From Oscillatoria sp. SIO1A7 (GTDB lineage Bacteria > Cyanobacteriota > Cyanobacteriia > Cyanobacteriales > Laspinemataceae), in the NCBI GenBank assembly GCA_010672965.1, contig JAAHFN010000011.1:265772-328869 (forward strand): 63,098 bases of DNA, read 5' to 3'. Positions 1 through 8,427 of the stretch are shown piece after piece. The notes under the pieces are model-generated. The model was not told the DNA's origin, did not search any database, and saw only the letters and a program-made list of their open reading frames with translations. The translations under genes and the position numbers were made by a program. Numbering within the stretch: position 1 is the first letter of the stretch; each line of letters starts with the position of its first letter.

Positions 1-534
1 AAAGGGATTTTCGTCGGCGTCGTTGGTAGCGAAAGAGAGTTCCCCGCTGAGACTGCCTGCCGCAGAAGTATCGACATTAGTAGTAAGAGATGTATTTTGT
101 CCGGCAGCAACAGTCGTCGGCAAAGCGATCGCCCCGGAGGGCAGGAGGGCAATCGGTGGGCTGCATGAGTTTCTGGGGCGAAGCATTCCAGTACGGAAAT
201 TCCCGTTCGGAGCGCCCGAGATAGTTGCGGGAATGCTGTCGCCCCTACGTCTTGGTTAATTACACTTAAAGGGATTTTCGTCGGCGTCGTTGGTAGCGAA
301 AGAGAGTTCCCCGCTGAGACTGCCTGCCGCAGAAGTATCGACATTAGTAGTAAGAGATGTATTTTGTCCGGCAGCAACAGTCGTCGGCAAAGCGATCGCC
401 CCGGAGGGCAGGAGGGCAATCGGTGGGCTGCATGAGTTTCTGGGGCGAAGCATTCCAGTACGGAAATTCCCGTTCGGAGCGCCCGAGATAGTTGCGGGAA
501 TGCTGTCGCCCCTACGTCTTGGTTAATTACACTT
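1..534. repeat. Perfect 267-bp tandem duplication
   Basis: Bases 1-267 are repeated at 268-534 with no difference that I can see. The unit joins two unlike parts: a decayed coding fragment (first about 162 bases) and most of a family-A inverted-repeat element (hairpin core ending in cgcccctac and the terminal attacactt). Copy 1 stops after tacactt and is joined directly to the aaagggatttt of copy 2. Copy 2 continues into the full element end, atttgagaaacg. The left limit may lie outside the window. Identity of the copies implies a very recent duplication or an assembly artefact. Confidence 0.9.
268..429 (-). pseudogene. Choice-of-anchor-D domain gene fragment
   Basis: Read on the minus strand, this stretch encodes a short domain piece ending LSFATNDADENPF, the typical end of an ASH/choice-of-anchor-D immunoglobulin-like repeat found in cyanobacterial secreted proteins. 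Just before it is an LPTTVAAGQ-type strand, also typical of these repeats. The frame is entered from repeat-element sequence upstream, and after DENPF it runs into element end sequence and a stop (KCN*). It has no start, no signal peptide and no complete domain, so it is a gene remnant. The same remnant lies at 1-162. The family call rests on recognising the motif and has not been checked by search. Confidence 0.6.
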
Positions 535-551
535 ATTTGAGAAACGCCTAG
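421..551. mobile_element. Family-A MITE-like element (right half)
   Basis: Contains the family-A core (ggggcgaagcattccag, then gggaatgctgtcgccccta) and the family-A terminal repeat attacacttatttgagaaac at 525-545. Other members lie at 6191-6348 and 26839-26983, with partial ones at 42108 and 58725. Copy 1 of the tandem duplication has lost the outer terminal repeat. Confidence 0.6.
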
Positions 552-603
552 GTTTAGCTAACAAATTCAAAACTCAAAACTCAAAACTTAAAACTTAAAA
601 CTA

Positions 604-3600
604 CTATTGACAGGCGGGTAAAGGCAACCAAGGACTTTGGGGATTAGTCTCGGGAGGGTTCGCTACCAACACTACCGCTCCATCTGCATCTACTATCCAT
701 CCTTGAGCTTCGACAATTGTTTGCTTGAAAGCAGGGCTCTTGCCGAACTCAGTTTCCACTGGAGAAGAGGAGCGATCGCCTGAGTTGGTTTCTTCTGGAG
801 AAGAGGAGCGATCGCCTGAGTTGGTTTCCATTGGAGTTAAGGAGCGATCGCCTGAGTTGGTTTCCTCTGGAGTTAATGAGCGATCGCCTGAGTTGGTTTC
901 CTCTGGAGTTAATGAGCGATCGCCTGAGTTGGTTTCCACTGGAGTTAATGTGCGATCGCTTCCCATCTCAGCTTGACTCGTATTAATAGAAACTGGGCGC
1001 AGATCGTCTAAAACCGTATCTGGGTTGAGGACTTCATTCGGAGAAGGGGGCAAGCCGCCGCGACCCGTAACGGTAAATTCGCTGCCAGCGCCAGCAGAGC
1101 AAAAGTTTTGGGAAATTAACTTAGAAACATCCACCACTTCTTCATCTAATTCCACCAACCCAGCATTAGTATCGACTTCGGGAGTATTGATTTCCACAGT
1201 GCCGCTGAACTGAGCCCCTAAATCGGATGTAGCAGTAATATCGCTATCTGGGGTTGGCGCTTCCCGAAATGCAGTGCCAAAAATCCCTCTGGCATTAATA
1301 GAAACCCTTCCCCCTCGGCCTTGTTCGGCATTAGCAGTAATATCGCTATTTTCCAGAGCAGCGAGATTCTCTACATTAATGGCGATATTGCCGCCATCGG
1401 TATTGCCCGCATTAGTAGTGATGCTGCTGCCACGGCGCAACTGCAAATCTTCTTGCAGCCGCACTGTCATGTTGCCCCCAGCGCCAGAGACAGTAGCAGC
1501 GCTAAGAATTCCTCCATCCAGTTGCAGTCCGTCGGCGACAATTTCCAGACTGCCGGCATCCCCAGAGCCAAGACTGTTAACGGCTATTTGAGCCCCATCC
1601 CGAACAATCAACTCGCCAGCGTTAATCCTTAAATCTCCACCAGCACCGGTGGCTTCGAGATTCGGGAATTCCGCCAGTCCCGATGAAGAGGTTAAACCAC
1701 TGGGGGAATTTGTAACTGCTCCTAGCCTGTTTGTCGTTCCCGCGCCAGTCAGAATTAGGGAATCGGAAGCCGTTATCGTCATAGTTCCGCTTCTACCCGT
1801 GCTTACAGTAGAGTTTGAAATCGATGCCCCCTCCCGAACAATCAGATTCCTGGTAGAAACTGTCAAGTCTCCCGCTGGAAAGCGGCTATAAGTGATATTG
1901 ATAATGCCGCCATTGAACAGACCATCAGGGGAAGGGCGAGCTAGTTCCACAGACTCGGAGGCATTCACGACTATATTTCCTCCCAAACCGCCCAAAGGAA
2001 CCAGACCCGTTCCCAGCAATGCACCAGATTGATTTCCGATTTGCGCTCCATCTGTTATAGTCAACCGTTTCGTATTGACTTGGATATTGCCTCCCGAGCC
2101 AGTGTCAAAAATACTGTTGGCAAACAGACCCGTAGGCGAGACTGCGCCAACCGGCGTCCCGAGCATTTCCACAGACTCGGAAGCGTTGACTACTAAATTG
2201 CCCGCTGCACCGGCAGCAAAGGTAGAAACGTTAATGAATCCGCCATCGCGAAGCACCAGCCTCTGGGTCTGGGCGATCGCATCGCCTGCATTGCCCGTCG
2301 AGCCCCGTAAAGTGCCGGTGCCCAATGTCGAACCAATAATTTCTATAGACTCAGAAGCTCTGGCCACCACATTGCCCCCATCTCCCGATCCAGCAGCAGC
2401 AGTGGATATTAGGAAACCATTGCTCATGGTCAATTGCTCGGTGTCAATAGTTAAAGTACCTGCATTTCCATTTCCTTGACTGGCAACGACCAAGCCGCTC
2501 TCTAAATCCGAGGGTTGTATGCTTGCAACCACAGCCGATATCTGGATATTGACTAAATCCTGAAATCCAGAAGCGGCTAGTTCCACCGAATCCCTAGCGC
2601 GAATCCTCACATCGGCTCCCGCACCGTCGCCAAAAGCGATCGTCGATATTAAGGCTCTGTCTTGAAGCCGAAGTCTATCTGCTTGAATGTCAATAGTTCT
2701 GCCATCTTGATTTCCCAGGGTAGCAGCAATCAGACTAGCTCCTTCTCGGAGGGTTACGTCTCCACCTCGCAGTTGGATGGCACCGCCACCTAAACCGCTG
2801 GCGTCAACAGTGGCTAGACCGGATAGCTCGATGTTGCCAAAGTTTGCGTTGCCATTTGCGTTGCCATTTGCGTTGCCCCTTGCGATGCCTTCATATCCGA
2901 ATGCTAGACCCGTTGCTGTGGGGATAAAACTAACCGTACCCGGACTGGCAACAGACCCAAGTTGAATTTCTCCTTGAGAAGCGGTTAGATTGCCATTTTC
3001 TAAAAAAACATCGCCGCCGATTAGCGCCAAGGTGCGACCGGGCAATACTTCCAAACCTACATTCGCCGGAGTGGGAGTTGCAGAGGCTAGAGCTGGCAGG
3101 GGCATATTACTCATTGCTTGGGATTGATTGGCGATCGCTCCTGGATTTGCCCCAAATTGCAAGCCCGTCGGAACGTTCACTGTCAGCAACGGAGGGGCGA
3201 TCGGATTGGTAGCGCTATATTCCAGCCCTTCCCCCAAAATAAAACTATCGGCACTGGTGGCCAGAAACGAGCCGCCAATATTTAATTGGGCATTTGGGCC
3301 AAAAACTATTCCCGCCGGATTCAGCAAAAATAAATTAGCACTGCCGTTTGCCCGGAGGAGCCCATCAATATTAGAGATAGTTCCTCCCGTAACCCGAGAT
3401 ATAATATTTTCAACTTCCAAGGCGTTATTAAAAAAAGCCTCTTGCCCAGCGGTCAGGGAAAACTCCTGAAAACTGTGAAATAAGTTGCCCCCTGCTTGAG
3501 TACCTCCCTCGATGCGGATGCTATTGCCATTTTCGATAACCATAGAATTAACTGGCAAAGTCTCATCTGCAACGACTTGCCCCCAACTTGGCTTTGCTGC

Positions 3601-3666
3601 TGCAAGGCAAGTTAGTATTAAGCTGCCAGCACAGTATAAGCAATAAAAAATATGGTTTTGTTTCAT
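604..3666 (-). CDS. TpsA-like two-partner secretion adhesin
   Basis: A protein of 1020 residues. Residues 1-30 are a Sec signal peptide ending near PSWGQ. Residues about 31-150 are a filamentous-haemagglutinin/TPS secretion domain, with the recognisable NLFLLNPAGIVFGPNAQL motif. A long beta-helix-like region rich in Ser, Gly, Thr and Asn follows, with recurring VVNASESVE-type strands. Proteins of this family cross the outer membrane through a TpsB/Omp85 partner and act as surface adhesins; no tpsB is in the window. Residues about 900-977 hold six degenerate 12-residue repeats (ETNSGDRSLTPE) whose DNA carries HIP1. The C-terminus keeps the EAQGWIVDADG segment common to cyanobacterial members. 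The start at 3666 fits the signal peptide, although no clear ribosome-binding site precedes it. Confidence 0.88.
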   Translation of the reverse strand: MKQNHIFYCLYCAGSLILTCLAAAKPSWGQVVADETLPVNSMVIENGNSIRIEGGTQAGGNLFHSFQEFSLTAGQEAFFNNALEVENIISRVTGGTISNIDGLLRANGSANLFLLNPAGIVFGPNAQLNIGGSFLATSADSFILGEGLEYSATNPIAPPLLTVNVPTGLQFGANPGAIANQSQAMSNMPLPALASATPTPANVGLEVLPGRTLALIGGDVFLENGNLTASQGEIQLGSVASPGTVSFIPTATGLAFGYEGIARGNANGNANGNANFGNIELSGLATVDASGLGGGAIQLRGGDVTLREGASLIAATLGNQDGRTIDIQADRLRLQDRALISTIAFGDGAGADVRIRARDSVELAASGFQDLVNIQISAVVASIQPSDLESGLVVASQGNGNAGTLTIDTEQLTMSNGFLISTAAAGSGDGGNVVARASESIEIIGSTLGTGTLRGSTGNAGDAIAQTQRLVLRDGGFINVSTFAAGAAGNLVVNASESVEMLGTPVGAVSPTGLFANSIFDTGSGGNIQVNTKRLTITDGAQIGNQSGALLGTGLVPLGGLGGNIVVNASESVELARPSPDGLFNGGIINITYSRFPAGDLTVSTRNLIVREGASISNSTVSTGRSGTMTITASDSLILTGAGTTNRLGAVTNSPSGLTSSSGLAEFPNLEATGAGGDLRINAGELIVRDGAQIAVNSLGSGDAGSLEIVADGLQLDGGILSAATVSGAGGNMTVRLQEDLQLRRGSSITTNAGNTDGGNIAINVENLAALENSDITANAEQGRGGRVSINARGIFGTAFREAPTPDSDITATSDLGAQFSGTVEINTPEVDTNAGLVELDEEVVDVSKLISQNFCSAGAGSEFTVTGRGGLPPSPNEVLNPDTVLDDLRPVSINTSQAEMGSDRTLTPVETNSGDRSLTPEETNSGDRSLTPEETNSGDRSLTPMETNSGDRSSSPEETNSGDRSSSPVETEFGKSPAFKQTIVEAQGWIVDADGAVVLVANPPETNPQSPWLPLPACQ
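735..965 (-). repeat. In-frame 36-bp HIP1 minisatellite in tpsA-like gene
   Basis: Six near-identical 36-base units, each containing gagcgatcgcctgagttgg (or gtgcgatcgct in the outermost). They are read as ETNSGDRSLTPE, with ETNSGDRSSSPE variants. Since 36 is a multiple of three, gain or loss of units keeps the frame. Confidence 0.85.
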
Positions 3667-3732
3667 CTAATAGTATAATTGATATAATTGCCAATTATAT
3701 TAAGCGGGTTAACCAGATTTTATATAGAGCGT

Positions 3733-4097
3733 TTCCTTCTGCATCCCAATGCCCAATGCCCTATGCCCAATGCCCAATGCCCTATAAAGTTTCCTTCTGC
3801 ATGGGTCTCTGGGGCGAAGCATTCCAGTATAATACATTTCTCTTGTAGCCCGGGGTTATCTCGGGAATGCTGTCGCCCCTACAGGTCAAATCTCTCCCAA
3901 TGCGAACATGCGAATATGCGAATATGCCCGATGCCCTATAAAGTTTCCTTCTGCATGGGTTTCTGGGGCGAAGCATTCCAGTATAATACATTTCTCTTGT
4001 AGCCCGGGGTTATCTCGGGAATGCTGTCGCCCCTACAGGTCAAATCTCTCCCGATGCCCAATGCCCGATGCCCGATGCCCGATGCCCGATGCCCTAT
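3733..4097. repeat. CCCAATG-type heptamers and two element cores
   Basis: This fills the gap between the adhesin and the next gene. Two copies of a family-A-like core (cctataaagtttccttctgc ... gggaatgctgtcgcccctac) begin at about 3780 and 3933, 153 bases apart, and differ at few positions. Both lack the terminal repeats. They are flanked by heptamer runs (cccaatgc, cccgatgc). No promoter is obvious apart from the ribosome-binding site of the next gene. Confidence 0.75.
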
Positions 4098-4135
4098 AAA
4101 GTAATAGATGACATTAAGACCCAAGGAGATTGACT

Positions 4136-5323
4136 ATGATGCCGACAATATTGACGATTCCTCTGATGCAAATGGCCTCGGGAGATAGCCTTTCTATCCA
4201 AGTATATAAGTTTGCTGGGGCGACTTCCGGGAAAAAAGCATACCTCCAATCCAATCTACATGGTGCTGAAATTTCCGGTAACGCCGTCCTGCATCAGTTA
4301 ATAGAATATTTGGTGGGTCTAGACTCAGAAAGTCTTTGTGGCGAAATTTGGCTGGTGCCCGCTTGCAATCCCCTAGGAACGAATCAGCGATCGCACCATT
4401 TCTCTAGCGGTCGGTACAACATCTACGACGGCAAAGACTGGAACCGCATTTTTTGGGATTATCAAAAAGAAGAGCAAGACTTAATTGCCTTTGCCCAATC
4501 GCAACTAAACTGCGAACCAGAGGAAATTCGCCAAAACTATCTCCGCCGCATTCAGGAGAGCTTTGCCGCTCAAAAGAAAAAGCTCGGCTCTCCCAGCAGC
4601 GCGCCTTTCATAGAACATTATCGCTATCGACTCCAGTCCTTATGTCTGGATGCCAATTATGCGATCGATTGCCACAGCTCGACCAACCAAGGCTTAGACT
4701 ATCTCTATTGTTTTCCCACTAGAGAACAAAGCGCCAAAGGCTTTCTGCTGGATAACGGGCTCCTACTAAACGAATACGATGGCAATGCTTTTGATGAGGC
4801 ATTTCTAAAACCTTGGCTGGCTCTAGAGAAAACTTTAGCGGACTTAGGCAAGCCAATCCAGTTTGATGTAGAATCTTGGACTTTAGAATTGGGTGCTGGC
4901 ATGGCGATGAATCCAGAGTCTGTTGCCAAAGGCGTCCGGGGAATCAAAAACTACTTAGCCCAAAAAGGCATTTTAAAGGTTGCCGGTTTTCCGCTACCGG
5001 AGACCGACTCTCATAAAATTGCTTTTACGCCCAGGACGCAGGTTCAGAGATATTATGCTCTGACCGGCGGCATGATTCAAAATAGAGTCGAACTCGGGAG
5101 CTATGTCAAAACTGGCGATCTGCTCTACCAAGTTCTCAGCTTTAATAAGAAAAGTCAGTTACCAGAGACTATAGATGTGCGGGCCTCCGACCCCGGTTTG
5201 GTATTCGATCTTTCCACAAACCACTCGGTTAATCAAGCAGATTACATTCTTTCTCTTATGAAGGATAGTTATAGCGGTCAGCAGTCAGCGGTCAGCTCTC
5301 GCACCCAGACGGCAGGACTTTAG
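4136..5323 (+). CDS. Succinylglutamate desuccinylase/aspartoacylase family hydrolase
   Basis: A protein of 395 residues of the M14-like zinc amidohydrolase family. The LHGAE motif near residues 41-45 gives the HxxE zinc ligands, and DCHSS near residue 180 gives the third histidine. These enzymes cleave N-acyl amino acids; the substrate cannot be read from sequence. A TTG at 4130 could start the frame, but AAGGAG at 4123-4128 lies 7 bases before the ATG at 4136, which I prefer. The last codons (about 5272-5320) are TCAGCGGTCAGC-type heptamer repeat, so the C-terminal tail SGQQSAVSSRTQTAGL is repeat-derived and probably not functional. The next gene starts 160 bases downstream on the same strand. 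Confidence 0.8.
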   Translation: MMPTILTIPLMQMASGDSLSIQVYKFAGATSGKKAYLQSNLHGAEISGNAVLHQLIEYLVGLDSESLCGEIWLVPACNPLGTNQRSHHFSSGRYNIYDGKDWNRIFWDYQKEEQDLIAFAQSQLNCEPEEIRQNYLRRIQESFAAQKKKLGSPSSAPFIEHYRYRLQSLCLDANYAIDCHSSTNQGLDYLYCFPTREQSAKGFLLDNGLLLNEYDGNAFDEAFLKPWLALEKTLADLGKPIQFDVESWTLELGAGMAMNPESVAKGVRGIKNYLAQKGILKVAGFPLPETDSHKIAFTPRTQVQRYYALTGGMIQNRVELGSYVKTGDLLYQVLSFNKKSQLPETIDVRASDPGLVFDLSTNHSVNQADYILSLMKDSYSGQQSAVSSRTQTAGL

Positions 5324-5456
5324 CTGAGCAGTGACAGCTAATAGCTTACTGCTATAATTAGCAATTGCCAATTAATTATTGCCAATCTATAGCTGCCATT
5401 AATTCTCAATAAGCCGAGCTTGTTGCAAATTTTGGCATAAGAGATTATTATGAAAA

Positions 5457-5475
5457 CCTAAGAGCGCTTCTTAGG
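5457..5475. promoter_or_regulatory. Candidate operator palindrome before fur-like gene
   Basis: CCTAAG and CTTAGG arms flank a 7-base centre containing AGCGCT. The site ends 10 bases before the ATG at 5486. Fur-type repressors often bind inverted repeats at their own promoters, so autoregulation is possible. The sequence does not match the classical AT-rich Fur box, and it could instead be a transcript-level hairpin. Confidence 0.35.
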
Positions 5476-5485
5476 AAACAATCCT

Positions 5486-5995
5486 ATGGTTAGCTATACA
5501 AAAGATTCTTTGAGGGCCAATCTAAATGCGAAAGGCCAGCGACTTACCCCCCAACGACAGGAAATTTTGGACATTTTCCAAAATCTTGCCGATGGTAATC
5601 ACCTGAGTGCTGAGGAGGTTTATGAGAAGCTGCGAGGGAAAAGAAAAAGAATAAGTTTATCTACTGTCTATAGAAATCTTAAATTAATGGCTGGTATGGG
5701 GATCCTGCGGGAGCTAGCTCTGGCAGAAGGACATAAGACCTACGAACTGAACCAGCCGGATCAGGGCGATCGCCATCATCATTTAGTTTGCCTCCAGTGC
5801 AATCGGACGATTGAATTTAAAAACGACTTAATTTCAAAAGCAAGTCTCAAACAAGCTAAAAAATCAGGATACGAGATTCTAGACTCTCAGCTCACGATTC
5901 AGGCTATATGTCCCGAGGCTTTGCGTCAAGGATGGCCCATGCTGCCCGATGATTGGTTGTGTTTAAGAGCCGCTTCCGACTCGGAACCGTCTTAA
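5486..5995 (+). CDS. Fur-family transcriptional regulator (FurA/PerR type)
   Basis: A protein of 169 residues. The N-terminal winged helix (about 1-85) has the typical RLTPQRQEIL and ISLSTVYRNLKLM recognition segments. The dimerisation and metal domain starts with the His-rich DRHHHLVCLQC. Fur-type regulators use bound metal to control iron uptake or peroxide-response genes. Cys102 and Cys105 form the CxxC pair and Cys142 is in AICPE. The place where I expect a further cysteine (DCQL in homologues I recall) is Ser134 here (DSQL), and no second CxxC is present. This may change its zinc or redox behaviour. The C-terminus is longer than usual (to DDWLCLRAASDSEPS). Iron versus peroxide sensing cannot be settled by eye. 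Heme oxygenase, a heme-iron enzyme gene, lies nearby on the other strand. Confidence 0.88.
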   Translation: MVSYTKDSLRANLNAKGQRLTPQRQEILDIFQNLADGNHLSAEEVYEKLRGKRKRISLSTVYRNLKLMAGMGILRELALAEGHKTYELNQPDQGDRHHHLVCLQCNRTIEFKNDLISKASLKQAKKSGYEILDSQLTIQAICPEALRQGWPMLPDDWLCLRAASDSEPS

Positions 5996-6190
5996 CCCAG
6001 AGAGTTTTAAGCATGATTTGCCTTTTGCTTTTGAGAGCATTTTGCAAGGGTTCAATTTTTTCCCTCGTAAGCTTCACTTGCTTCAAATAAGTACATCAAC
6101 AAAATTAATTTCATTCGTTCCGACCGGGCTGCCGTGGCTGCTGCGGTGCAAGGGGAGCGAGTAACCTGTAATTATTTTTGTGTAACTACT

Positions 6191-6348
6191 TATATAGCGG
6201 TTCTCAAATTGATGTGAGGTTGCCGAGGTTGCCTGGGCGAAGCAACGAGAGTACGGGAATTACCGTTCGGGACGCCTCGAAAAGTCGCTCTTGTTGCTGT
6301 CGCCCCTACATTTTAGTTTTTTATTACACTTATTTGAGAAACGGTATA
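6191..6348. mobile_element. Family-A MITE-like element, complete
   Basis: Left end tatatagcggttctcaaatt and right end atttgagaaacggtata are imperfect inverted repeats. Inside are gggcgaagcaacgagagtac and ttgttgctgtcgcccctac, a second inverted pair. There is no reading frame for a transposase. The rest of the gap (5996-6190, 6349-6447) shows no gene. Confidence 0.7.
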
Positions 6349-6447
6349 AAAAAAACTATCTGAATAGTTCCCCCTGCTTCTTCCTTCGCCGATCCTGCGA
6401 ACCCTTTTTAGACGAATTAACTCTAAAAATTAACTGACAAAAACTAA

Positions 6448-6483
6448 TTGCAGAGATGCGCTCTGGCGCATCCCTGCAATTTT
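6448..6483 (-). terminator. Rho-independent terminator after ho1
   Basis: On the minus strand a stem of GGGATGCGCC paired with GGCGCATCTC-like sequence (gcagggatgcgc / gcgcatctctgc) forms a strong hairpin followed by a T-rich run (agtttttg). It lies about 75 bases after the heme oxygenase stop codon. Confidence 0.7.
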
Positions 6484-6558
6484 GCCAAGACTCAATTTTG
6501 TGTTCTCCTCAGCTTCTCAAGTCTCGCTCGGGAAAGCCAGTATCCCTTGAAAATATTC

Positions 6559-7308
6559 TTAGCTATTGGGAGCCTCGGCTGCAGCCATTTTCTCTGCATT
6601 GCTTCGTCCGGTGGAGCCCTTAATGTGCTTGGCGATTAAGCCATTATAAAACATCTTAACGATCGCCGCAATCAGGTTCCCCTCTAGTTCCTTAAACATG
6701 TTCATATTCATGCCAAAGGCATCGTTTGCCTCATCCACAATCCGATCCGCCATTGTCTCATCGATGGGCAGATCGTTGAGGGCCTGACGATACTTGTTTT
6801 TGAAAGCCTTCTCGTCGTCAATATCTGGAAACTCGTAGAAAGCCGTCCCTTTACCGTCATTTAGACCCATTGCAGTCTGGGCAATTTTTTTGAGAATCTG
6901 ACCGCCGGAAAGGTCTCCGAGATAGCGGGTATAAGATTGGGCAACCAACAACTCTGGTTCCGATGCCGAGACTTCCCGAATCCGGCGCACATATTCTTCC
7001 CCGGCTGGGGAGGGAGAGGTTACTTCATTTCTCCAGGCGGGGCCATAGTAATAGACTAAGTCTTGTTCCAAGCTAGCCTTCCGGTTCAGCTCTGGATAGT
7101 AAATATGAGAGAGAACCGGATGCTCTTTATGCTTCTCCATCTCTTCTTCTATGGCTGAATAGACGAAGTAGAAGTTGGCTACTAAGTTGCGATAAGAATT
7201 CTTTTCTACTATCCCTTTCAAAAAGCATTTGATAAAACCGACGTTTTCTGCCATCGTGTGGGACTCTTTGGTGCCCTCGCGCAATTTCGTCGCTAGATTA
7301 CTGCTCAT
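6559..7308 (-). CDS. ho1: Heme oxygenase (biliverdin-producing)
   Basis: A protein of 249 residues of the HO1 family. It opens heme with reduced ferredoxin to give biliverdin IX-alpha, iron and CO, the first step to phycobilins. His17 in KESHTMAE is the expected proximal heme ligand, and GDLSGGQ at 131-137 is the conserved distal helix glycine motif. Length and ends match cyanobacterial HO1. The C-terminal tail (KHIKGSTGRSNAEKMAAAEAPNS) is typical low-complexity. It is a single gene on the minus strand with its own hairpin terminator. The Fur-like gene nearby could link it to iron status, which is inference. Confidence 0.95.
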   Translation of the reverse strand: MSSNLATKLREGTKESHTMAENVGFIKCFLKGIVEKNSYRNLVANFYFVYSAIEEEMEKHKEHPVLSHIYYPELNRKASLEQDLVYYYGPAWRNEVTSPSPAGEEYVRRIREVSASEPELLVAQSYTRYLGDLSGGQILKKIAQTAMGLNDGKGTAFYEFPDIDDEKAFKNKYRQALNDLPIDETMADRIVDEANDAFGMNMNMFKELEGNLIAAIVKMFYNGLIAKHIKGSTGRSNAEKMAAAEAPNS

Positions 7309-7662
7309 TCTAAACTTTACCTACCCTATAATCTACTGTTGGCGTATCAAGGATTACAAAAACCACTAACTTCTTACGGTAAGACGATTTGCTTAGAATT
7401 TATATTAAGATTTATAACAAAACCGCTGGGTCCTTCAATGGACCTAATTTAGCCTATAAAAAATAGGGCAGGCAAGATGCCCGCCCGACAGATCTCGATA
7501 CTAGGGCGGCTTGCCCCAAATTGCGAAATGGGGACGCAAGCGAGCGATCTCCAAGGAGAGTTTATATAGCACTACGCATATTTGCTTAGGCTGACAGCTA
7601 ACAGCTGACAGCTTACGGCTATATAAGGTCCCCTTCTAAACCTTGGGGAGAACCCAAGCGTT
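7309..7662. other. Intergenic stretch between two minus-strand genes
   Basis: It holds the ho1 upstream region and the downstream region of the HTH gene. The hairpin at 7466-7486 (gggcaggca / tgcccgccc) is followed, on the minus strand, by a run of T (7458-7463) and probably terminates the HTH transcript. Further right are short dispersed repeats (atagcactacgca, ctgacagcttac). I see no gene. Confidence 0.55.
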
Positions 7663-7926
7663 CTACAAAGGGGGCGAGGACGGTTGCTCTCGATCCGCTT
7701 GTGTAGTTTCTTCCTCTTCTGGGGGATCGATCAGCTCGAACAACTGACCAAACTCGCATTCAAAGAAACGACAGAGCCGCTCGGCGGTCTTGCAGTCAAT
7801 CCGCCGAAATTGATTGTGATACAGGTTGCCAATGATTGTGGGGCTGAGCTTGGTAGCGATCGCTACCTCAAATTGCTTCAGTTCCTTTTCGGCCATCATG
7901 TCCCGCAGTCTGCAAATGATAGGCAT
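7663..7926 (-). CDS. Small XRE-type helix-turn-helix regulator
   Basis: A protein of 87 residues. MPIICRLRDMMAEKELKQFEVAIATKL then TIIGNLYHNQFRRIDCKTAERLCRFFEC is the compact Cro/CI-type fold seen in small cyanobacterial XRE proteins. The recognition helix lies around SPTIIGNLYHN, and the FECEFGQLFEL end is typical. The C-terminal tail is acidic and Pro-rich. A GTG at 7941 would add five residues, but GGGAG lies 8 bases before the ATG at 7926, so I start there. The target is unknown and no toxin partner is adjacent. Confidence 0.82.
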   Translation of the reverse strand: MPIICRLRDMMAEKELKQFEVAIATKLSPTIIGNLYHNQFRRIDCKTAERLCRFFECEFGQLFELIDPPEEEETTQADREQPSSPPL

Positions 7927-8134
7927 TGGTTTAACTCCCACTCTTTGAGAACGCTCTAAATAGCTATAATGGCGTATCCATTAACAAGTAGCAGCTTACT
8001 AGATATTTTTCCAACTTGAGCAACCTCAAGCAGGATTTTTTGGATTTTGCTCTAGGACCGCCGTAGGACGAGTCCCCCCTGTCAAGCCCTTAGGATTAGG
8101 GATGTCCAAATAAATATTTCTCCCTCGTTTCCCT

Positions 8135-8196
8135 GTAGGACGGGCTTCCGAAAAGTCCCAAAGAGCCCAAGAGGACTTTTCGGAAGCCCGTCCTAC
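8135..8196. repeat. Perfect 24-bp inverted repeat (GTAGGACGGGC type)
   Basis: The arm at 8135-8158 (starting GTAGGACGGGCTTCC) is the exact complement of 8173-8196, with a 14-base loop. It belongs to the GTAGGACGGGC hairpin group also seen near 26668, 43785, 43992 and 9260. The surrounding gap 7927-8427 otherwise holds related repeat debris and no gene. Confidence 0.9.
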
Positions 8197-8427
8197 GCAG
8201 AATTTGACTTTTTTTGGGGCATTCAAAGCGACATTACGCATTAACGGTCCTCCTGCGGTAGGGGTCAACGGCCGTTGACCCCAAGACCCCCAAGACACGA
8301 TCTCTTTCGCGTAATTCCTGGCCCTGTGAAGCCAGATCGCGGCTTCTCAGAAGAAGGATTCTCATAAAGATTCTCATAAACTCTTCCGGCGATCGCGAAC
8401 ATAACCAATTTATAATTGCTATTTACT

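Noticed and set aside
8026-8298. Minus-strand open frame of 90 codons
   Set aside because: It runs through the 24-bp inverted repeat and other repeat debris, so openness comes from GC-rich repeats.
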